From Acidobacteriaceae bacterium (GTDB taxonomy: Bacteria > Acidobacteriota > Terriglobia > Terriglobales > Acidobacteriaceae): DNA of 9,358 bases. The stretch covers positions 1-9,358 of the forward strand of contig DAHUXF010000089.1 in assembly GCA_027307295.1 (NCBI GenBank). The letters run 5' to 3'. The notes beneath the pieces are model-generated. The model worked only from the letters and a program-made list of their open reading frames with translations. It did not search any database and was not told where the DNA came from. Shown piece after piece: positions 5,417-9,358 of the stretch. How positions within the stretch are numbered: the first letter of the stretch is position 1; each line of letters begins with the position of its first letter. Position numbers and translations under genes: made by a program.

Positions 5417-5953
5417 TTATTTCTTAGGCTGAAGCTCATCTAAATCAGCAAGTACCTGCTCACTGTGGTTGGAGGGGTTTACTTTCAAATAGACTTTCTT
5501 GACGACCCCAGAAGGATCGATCAGGAATGTGTTGCGCGCAGCCAGGGTCATGCCGTTGTATTCCATGACGGACCCGTATTTCTGCGTGACTTCATGCGAT
5601 GCATCCGACAGGAGCTTGAAGTTCAAGCCTTCCTTGGCGCAGAAGCCTTTGTGAGAATCCACGGTATCCACGCTCACGCCAAGAATGACCGCATTTTTTG
5701 CAGTGTACTTCTCGATGTCGCGTTGGAAGTTATGGGCTTCCACGGTGCAGCCTGAGGTGAAGTCTTTAGGATAGAAGTACAGTACAACCCACTTGCCCTT
5801 GAATTGATCCAGAGAGATTTGTCCACCTTCCTGATTCGGCAGGTTGAAAGTGGGTGCTTTGCTGCCAATGGTGGGAGTCTGTCCTGAATCTGCGGCCATC
5901 GCTAACAGTGAGAGCATGATCAGGGTGAAAAAGAATACTGCAAAACGCTTCAT
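5417..5953 (-). CDS. bcp: Exported Bcp/PrxQ-type peroxiredoxin
   Basis: A thiol peroxidase of the AhpC/TSA thioredoxin fold, 178 aa with a signal peptide (1-21, MKRFAVFFFTLIMLSLLAMAA), so it probably acts outside the cytoplasm. PTFNLPNQEG (34-43) and YFYPKDFTSGCT (59-70) carry the peroxidatic Cys69; the usual TPGCT is TSGCT here. The resolving Cys five residues later in E. coli Bcp is His74 instead. Cys105 lies 36 residues after Cys69, matching the helix-3 resolving Cys of the other PrxQ subtype. FLIDPSGVVKKVY (near 141-153) is also typical. The start at 5953 is chosen because AGGAG stands 5 nt upstream and the signal peptide begins there; a longer frame to 6007 adds 18 residues without such support. 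Its reductant would have to be an exported thiol system, not seen here. Confidence 0.9.
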   Translation of the reverse strand: MKRFAVFFFTLIMLSLLAMAADSGQTPTIGSKAPTFNLPNQEGGQISLDQFKGKWVVLYFYPKDFTSGCTVEAHNFQRDIEKYTAKNAVILGVSVDTVDSHKGFCAKEGLNFKLLSDASHEVTQKYGSVMEYNGMTLAARNTFLIDPSGVVKKVYLKVNPSNHSEQVLADLDELQPKK

Positions 5954-6016
5954 ATAGCTCCTTTCAACAACGTAATAGCATACATGATCCCTGCATTGTT
6001 TTGACAAGGGCGTAAT

Positions 6017-6045
6017 TTGAAGTCCGGATCTCGGAAAACTTTAAT
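6017..6045 (+). promoter_or_regulatory. Predicted promoter of the SIMPL-domain gene
   Basis: TTGAAG (6017-6022) and TTTAAT (6040-6045) are spaced by 17 nt, matching 4/6 and 5/6 of the sigma70 consensus. Transcription would start near 6052, about 29 nt before the ATG. The region 5954-6080 is shared with the divergent peroxiredoxin gene, for which only a poor minus-strand TTGTCA (6002-6007) / TATGCT (5977-5982) pair is visible. Confidence 0.4.
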
Positions 6046-6080
6046 AATGGCCGGGTGTTAATATCGGAAAAGAGGTTTTC

Positions 6081-6806
6081 ATGAAGACAATGATCGGTAT
6101 TTTATGCGGAATGGTGGCATGGGGTAGTTTCGCTTGCGCCCAAATTCCTGCAACGGCCTCGGTTCAATTAAATACGGTCTATGCCGGCGCGGACGGAAAA
6201 TTTGAAGCGGCCCCGGACACTGCTGTCCTGCGTTTGGACATTGCCGCGCAACAAGATACTTCGCGCGCAGCCTATGACAAAGCCGCGGTTGCAGTGGAAC
6301 GGGTCCGTCAGGTCTTCAAAAACAATGCGATTGACGTAAAGACCGCCCAATTTGGTTTTTACCAGATGCAGCCGGTCTATGACTGGAAAGACCCAAAGCG
6401 CAGAGTCCTGGGATACCGAGTGGTCAATGACGTGACGTTGAAGCTGCATGACTTCTCCAAAGTTGGAGTGCTTACCGAACAGCTTGCTGCCATTGAAGAT
6501 ACGCAGAACCAGTCGCTCTCCTATACCCTGGAAGATATTGAACAGGCCAAGGCCAAAGCGGCTGAAGATGGGCTGAAGAAAGCACGTAACCAGGCCAATG
6601 CTGTAGCGGTTGCCGGCGGGCGCAGCCTGGGCGAGCTGCTTTACGCATCGGTGGATGTAAACCAGCCCAACATCGTGCCCCTTGTGATGAACAGGGCCAG
6701 CATGGCGTCCGCCGCGCCCATGGCCACGCCACCGTCCACAGCGGAGTTCACGCCGCAGACGGTGACCATCAACGCTCACATCAATGCGCTGTTTGCGCTG
6801 AAGTAA
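6081..6806 (+). CDS. Exported SIMPL-domain (DUF541) protein
   Basis: A 241-aa protein with a signal peptide (about 1-20, cleavage after ACA). The rest matches the SIMPL/DUF541 family: V-x-A-x-P-D-T-A-x-L-x-x-D near 42-54 (AAPDTAVLRLDIAAQQ), then YDKAAVAVERVRQVFKNNAIDVKTAQFGFYQMQPVYDW in the first half. The second half has GYRVVNDVTLKLHDFSKVGVLTEQL, LEDIEQAKAKAAEDGLKKARNQANAVAVAGGRSLGELL, and a C-terminal beta strand TVTINAHINALFAL. Family members are periplasmic or outer-membrane associated and linked to oxidative stress (E. coli YggE); the biochemical role is unsettled. AGAGG stands 5-6 nt before the ATG. It is divergent from the peroxiredoxin, a pairing that fits an oxidative-stress theme, and ends 8 nt from the convergent SPFH gene. 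An Ala/Met/Pro-rich stretch (203-222) is a low-complexity insert. Confidence 0.9.
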   Translation: MKTMIGILCGMVAWGSFACAQIPATASVQLNTVYAGADGKFEAAPDTAVLRLDIAAQQDTSRAAYDKAAVAVERVRQVFKNNAIDVKTAQFGFYQMQPVYDWKDPKRRVLGYRVVNDVTLKLHDFSKVGVLTEQLAAIEDTQNQSLSYTLEDIEQAKAKAAEDGLKKARNQANAVAVAGGRSLGELLYASVDVNQPNIVPLVMNRASMASAAPMATPPSTAEFTPQTVTINAHINALFALK

Positions 6807-6814
6807 AGTCCCCG

Positions 6815-7648
6815 TTACTGCGACATCACCAGCGGCAAACCATTTTTGGCGTTGCCAATAATGATGATCTTGGAATTAGGGCTCTTGGCCAGGTTCTCTG
6901 TGGCCTCAATGCCTTTCCATTGCAGCAGTTGCGCGCTGATGCCCTGGGCCACGATCTGCTGGAAGTCATGAATGCCTTGCGCTTCAATCCGTTTGCGGTC
7001 CGCTTCCTGCCGCTCCTTTTGCAGGCGGAAGCTCATGGCCAGAGACTCCTGCTCGGCCTGCTGTTTGGTTTCAATCGACGCCCTGAGAGCATGCGGCAAT
7101 TGAATATCGCGCAGCAGCACGTTCTCAATCACAATGCCGCGCGGCTCCAAAGCCGTTCTCAGTCCCTGCATGACTTCGTCTTCCACCTGCTTGCGTGAAC
7201 TGGAATAAAGCGTATTGGCAGAATGGCCGGCCGTGGTGTCGCGAATGATGGAACGCAGGTTCGGTTCAATGATGGTGGAGGCGTAATTGGTCCCGATGCT
7301 CTGGAATACATTGGCGGCCTTGCCCCAGTTCAGGTGATAGATGAGGGAAGTGTCAATTTCCAGATTCAAACCTTCCTGTGACGGTGTGGACGTATGCTCT
7401 TCCTGCGTCTGGGTCCGGACCGTGAGCACATGGTTGATCTTGAACGGCGAAACAAAGTGCGTTCCTTCCGGCAGAATCTCCCCGGTGACACGCCCGAATG
7501 AAGTCAGCACTCCAGCGCTTCCGGGAGGCACATAGGCGACTGAACACCAGACCAATATCAGCAACAGGACCAGTACAAGGCCCACCAGAGCTGCGGCGGA
7601 AAATGAGCGAGGATTTGCATTGATGATTCTAGGATCGAAGTGTGCCAT
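6815..7648 (-). CDS. SPFH/prohibitin-like membrane protein
   Basis: A 277-aa protein of the SPFH (stomatin, prohibitin, flotillin, HflK/C) superfamily, with one N-terminal membrane helix (about 18-40) and the bulk outside the membrane. The SPFH core begins at YVPPGSAGVLTSFGRVTGEILPEGTHFVSPF (39-69), the typical V-x-x-G-x-x-G-V-x-x-x-F-G motif. It continues through LRSIIRDTTAGHSANTLYSSSR and GIVIENVLLRDIQLP. A charged helical segment (IETKQQAEQESLAMSFRLQKERQEADRKRIEAQGI, about 191-225) is the usual oligomerising coiled coil. Such proteins form ring assemblies, often regulating membrane proteases such as FtsH. AGGAG lies 9 nt before the ATG. Its 3' end is 8 nt from the SIMPL gene, so any shared terminator must lie within coding sequence. 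Confidence 0.9.
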   Translation of the reverse strand: MAHFDPRIINANPRSFSAAALVGLVLVLLLILVWCSVAYVPPGSAGVLTSFGRVTGEILPEGTHFVSPFKINHVLTVRTQTQEEHTSTPSQEGLNLEIDTSLIYHLNWGKAANVFQSIGTNYASTIIEPNLRSIIRDTTAGHSANTLYSSSRKQVEDEVMQGLRTALEPRGIVIENVLLRDIQLPHALRASIETKQQAEQESLAMSFRLQKERQEADRKRIEAQGIHDFQQIVAQGISAQLLQWKGIEATENLAKSPNSKIIIIGNAKNGLPLVMSQ

Positions 7649-7918
7649 TTCAGGAATCTCCTTTTATCTCCATGTGAGTCGTCCGGGCTTAAGAAGTACC
7701 GCCTTACCGGCGCCTTCCGGATTCATGCCAGGCTTTGCTAAGTATTTGCTGTCCAATGTCTTGTAGCATAAAGCGATAAAAGGATTGCAGCCAGGTAATA
7801 TTCACGGCCCGGTATTACCGGGAAGAATCCACTGGGAAAAAATTTCAAGAACAGGGAATTACTACCTTCTATAGAAGCCTAAGCTGCCGCTAACTCTTTT
7901 ATTTTCATTACTGAGAGA

Positions 7919-8092
7919 ATGGCATGGAGGGTGCAATTACAAACAGCAGACGAAGTGGCGCGCATCGGGGCGCTTTCGAATGGATCTAACGGCCAGAGAT
8001 CCCTCGAAAGTGCCTCGTTGCATTTTTGGGTGGCCCGAAATGGCCCCACAGAGCAAGGGAACAGCCGTGAATCAGTAGATTATTCTTGCTGA
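7919..8092 (+). CDS. Possible small ORF of unknown function (doubtful)
   Basis: A 57-codon open frame, beginning MAWRVQLQTADEVARIGALS and ending near SVDYSC, spans most of the intergenic region. It has no good ribosome binding site, only GAGAG 1-5 nt before the ATG. It has no known relative that I recognise, and the long hairpin at 7966-8017 lies inside it. It could be the remnant of a larger gene or a chance frame. Listed so that the open frame is on record. Confidence 0.15.
   Translation: MAWRVQLQTADEVARIGALSNGSNGQRSLESASLHFWVARNGPTEQGNSRESVDYSC
7966..8017. repeat. Long imperfect inverted repeat (20-bp stem hairpin)
   Basis: Arms 7966-7987 and 7997-8017 pair in 20 positions (two of them G-U) around a 9-nt loop, AACGGCCAG. 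There is one asymmetric bulge (AT at 7980-7981 against C at 8003). Key pairs are CTTTCGA (7973-7979) with TCGAAAG (8004-8010) and GGATCT (7982-7987) with AGATCC (7997-8002). On the plus strand ATTTTT follows 5 nt later (8023-8027), as in a spaced terminator, but no plus-strand gene precedes it. On the minus strand it lies about 85 nt past the HMA-fold gene without a T-run. It could be a structured RNA, a non-canonical terminator or a small palindromic repeat. Confidence 0.55.
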
Positions 8093-8102
8093 GTTTCTGG
8101 CC

Positions 8103-8330
8103 TTATACCAATTGCACTTTTTCCCGCAGGTCCACTCCGGCGCGGCGCAGAATGCCTGCGATTTCACCATCATTGAGCCGGGAGGCATCATATTCCACAC
8201 GGATGGTGTTCTCCTTCACGTCAAACTTGATCTTCCGGACACCGTAGACCTCCCAGGCATTGTTTAGCGCCATCATCTCTTTTTCACCCGGCGGTGTTCC
8301 GTATTTGAAAACCACATCAAGCAGGGTCAT
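8103..8330 (-). CDS. Small HMA-fold-like protein lacking the CxxC metal site
   Basis: A 75-aa protein whose pattern fits the ferredoxin-like beta-alpha-beta-beta-alpha-beta fold of heavy-metal-associated (HMA/CopZ) domains. It has a first strand LLDVVFKYG, a helix GEKEMMALNNAWEVYG, then V-R-K-I-K-F-D-V-K-E-N-T-I-R-V-E-Y-D (31-48), a helix NDGEIAGILRRAG and a last strand DLREKVQLV. The V-x-x-(V/I)-x-(V/F)-D and (I/V)-x-(V)-x-(Y/F)-D pair is characteristic. The protein contains no cysteine: the loop that would carry M-x-C-x-x-C reads KYGTPPGEKE, so classical Cu(I) binding is unlikely. The start at 8330 is chosen because GAGGAG lies 4 nt upstream; a frame to 8354 adds eight residues. It is divergent from csoR, so a role in the copper response is plausible but unproven. 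Confidence 0.75.
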   Translation of the reverse strand: MTLLDVVFKYGTPPGEKEMMALNNAWEVYGVRKIKFDVKENTIRVEYDASRLNDGEIAGILRRAGVDLREKVQLV

Positions 8331-8484
8331 GATGCTCCTCTGTAAGTTCTGCAATAAATATAGACGAAGAATGGTGACTTAGAAAATCCTCTGCGTCGCG
8401 CACTTGATACCTTCTTATCTTTTTGCCACAGACGGATGGTGTCGCACTGCCGGGTACGACCTGTCTGGGTCGCCTCTTTAGCAA

Positions 8485-8503
8485 TATACTCTATAGGGGT
8501 ATA
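8485..8503. promoter_or_regulatory. Probable CsoR operator upstream of csoR
   Basis: An inverted repeat TATAC-N9-GTATA with a G-tract (ATAGGGG) in its right half lies 35 nt before the csoR start. CsoR-family operators are typically AT-flanked pseudo-palindromes with central G/C tracts, of the form ATAC...GGGGTAT. It directly precedes TATAAA (8507-8512), a likely -10 element, so occupancy would block transcription of csoR and the ATPase. The -35 position (8484-8489) is a poor match and falls inside the repeat. Confidence 0.55.
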
Positions 8504-8537
8504 GTGTATAAATAATCTTTATACAAGAGAATAAGAG

Positions 8538-8858
8538 ATGCCCGGCAAGAAAACCAGTAAACAAACCCGCCGCTCGGCCCAGCACGATCCTGGCGAGCAA
8601 CAAAACCTGCTGCTTCGTTTGCGACGCGTGGAAGGACAGGTCCGAGGCATACAGAAAATGGTCGAAGAGGAGCGGTATTGTCCTGATGTGCTGAACCAGA
8701 TGTCGGCCATCCATGAGTCGCTGCGGGCTGTGGAGCGCATACTCATGAAGAACCATCTGCAGCACTGCGCTACGGAGGCCCTCCTCACGGGCGATCCCAA
8801 GCAGGTGCAGCGGACGTATGATGAGTTGACCGATCTCTTTTACAGACATGCCCGGTAG
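8538..8858 (+). CDS. csoR: CsoR-type Cu(I)-sensing repressor
   Basis: A 106-aa all-helical metal sensor of the CsoR/RcnR family (DUF156). A basic N-terminal tail (MPGKKTSKQTRR) precedes the core LLLRLRRVEGQVRGIQKMVEEERYCPDVLNQMSAIHESLRAVERILMKNHLQHC (24-77). The three copper ligands are in place: Cys48 in RYCPDVL, His73 and Cys77 in NHLQHC. Their spacing (25 and 4) equals Cys36-His61-Cys65 of M. tuberculosis CsoR, and Tyr47 matches its second-shell Tyr35. This argues for Cu(I) rather than Ni/Co (RcnR/InrS) or formaldehyde (FrmR) sensing. Apo-protein binds DNA and Cu(I) releases it. The ribosome binding site is weak (AAGAG about 7 nt upstream). The ATPase starts 12 nt after the stop, so the two form an operon under the inverted repeat at 8485-8503. 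Confidence 0.92.
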   Translation: MPGKKTSKQTRRSAQHDPGEQQNLLLRLRRVEGQVRGIQKMVEEERYCPDVLNQMSAIHESLRAVERILMKNHLQHCATEALLTGDPKQVQRTYDELTDLFYRHAR

Positions 8859-8870
8859 TATTGAGGAGTA

Positions 8871-9358
8871 ATGAATCCAGAAACCGTCACGGTGAAAGAT
8901 CCCGTTTGTCACATGGACGTTGATCCGGCCAGCGCGGAGTATTCGGCGGAATACAAGGGAAAGAAGTATTACTTCTGCTGTTCACACTGTAAGGAACGGT
9001 TTAACGCCGATGCTGAAAAATATCTGGCGCCCAGAGCGCCCGCCGGTCCCATGGTGCAGATTGCGGGTTTAAGTCCCGCCAAGCCCAAAGCGCCAGAAGC
9101 ATCTACGGCCCGGAAGGGAACTGTCACATACGTTTGCCCCATGGACCCCGAGGTCCGCGAGAGTAAGCCGGGCGCCTGCCCGAAATGCGGTATGGCTCTG
9201 GAACCGGAAACCGTGGAGTACACATGCCCCATGCATCCGGAGATTGTGCGCAATGCTCCGGGAAGCTGCCCGATCTGCGGCATGGCGTTGGAACCCGAGC
9301 AAGTGTCGCTCGATCACGGGCCTGATCCCGAATTGATCGATATGACGCGGCGTTTCTG
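8871..9358 (+). CDS. Copper-type P-type ATPase, N-terminal part (YHS + two HMBD), cut by window end
   Basis: The visible 162 codons run open to the window edge. A YHS domain (about 9-52) shows DPVCHMDV with Cys13, and YYFCCSHCKERF with Cys36, Cys37 and Cys40. A Pro/Ala-rich linker (53-82) follows. Two consecutive heavy-metal-binding repeats come next: YVCPMDPE...PGACPKCGMALEP (87-112) and YTCPMHPE...PGSCPICGMALEP (117-142). Each has Cys-Pro-Met and CPxCGM; the first has Asp92 where the second has the usual His122. DPELIDMTRRF (152-162) is the normal entry into the membrane part of CopA/CopB-like ATPases with this N-terminus. The TGE, CPx/CPH and DKTGT motifs lie beyond the window, so Cu(I) versus Cu(II)/Ag specificity is not decided. 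GAGGAG ends 2 nt before the ATG, unusually close. Position after csoR supports copper export. Confidence 0.9.
   Translation, partial: MNPETVTVKDPVCHMDVDPASAEYSAEYKGKKYYFCCSHCKERFNADAEKYLAPRAPAGPMVQIAGLSPAKPKAPEASTARKGTVTYVCPMDPEVRESKPGACPKCGMALEPETVEYTCPMHPEIVRNAPGSCPICGMALEPEQVSLDHGPDPELIDMTRRF

Larger units (their letters stand above)
7649..8102. other. 454-nt intergenic region with few recognisable elements
   Basis: Lies between the start of the SPFH gene and the end of the HMA-fold gene, both minus strand. It holds the SPFH upstream region and a short near-palindrome CCCGGTA-T-TACCGGG (7808-7822). It also holds a direct repeat GCCTTACCGG / GCCTTCCGG (7701-7720) and the long hairpin at 7966-8017. 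No tRNA, transposase, CRISPR array or convincing promoter was found. Confidence 0.6.

Overview
The window reads as a chromosomal segment of a free-living Gram-negative-type bacterium of moderate GC. The gene set (Yip1-family membrane protein, ArnT/PMT-like transferase, exported peroxiredoxin, SIMPL protein, SPFH protein, and a CsoR / YHS-HMBD copper ATPase operon) resembles soil Acidobacteria. That placement is an impression from gene content and protein style, not a phylogenetic result.

Left end, 1-1290: an accessory, rearranged region built from duplicated intergenic blocks. A block called R1 occurs three times (about 12-114, 272-347, 1047-1143). A second block, R2, occurs twice (554-712, 1139-1288). 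Every R1 copy keeps an identical predicted sigma70-type promoter on the minus strand (TTGACT, 17 nt, TAACAT). Behind the third copy, with a good ribosome binding site, lies a 64-aa minus-strand gene (834-1028). Its acidic leader and Ser/Cys-rich core look like a thiopeptide/thiazolyl-type RiPP precursor. No modification enzyme is visible in the window. The gene was recognised by eye and is the most interesting object here. A frameshifted fragment of the downstream Yip1 gene sits between R1 copies 1 and 2. A 206-nt segment flanked by ACTAA direct repeats separates R1 from R2 in copy 2. The simplest model is tandem multiplication of a divergent cassette, precursor(-) / R1-R2 / Yip1(+), followed by decay. 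It predicts another precursor start codon just left of position 1.

Middle, 1324-7648: ordinary single genes. An intact Yip1-family membrane protein (+) converges on a polytopic glycosyltransferase-like protein (-). Then come a small Arg-rich exported protein (-), an MFS transporter (-) and an exported Bcp/PrxQ peroxiredoxin (-). The peroxiredoxin is divergent from a SIMPL/DUF541 exported protein (+), which converges on an SPFH/prohibitin-like membrane protein (-).

Right end, 7649-9358: a 450-nt intergenic stretch holding a long 20-bp imperfect hairpin, then a copper-response cluster. A small cysteine-less HMA-fold-like protein (-) is divergent from csoR (+). csoR is preceded by an AT/G-rich inverted repeat that is probably its operator. 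Twelve bases after csoR begins a P-type ATPase with a YHS domain and two CPM(H/D)P...CPxCGM metal-binding repeats, cut off by the window end. The expected logic is Cu(I) binding to CsoR, release of the operator, and expression of the exporter.
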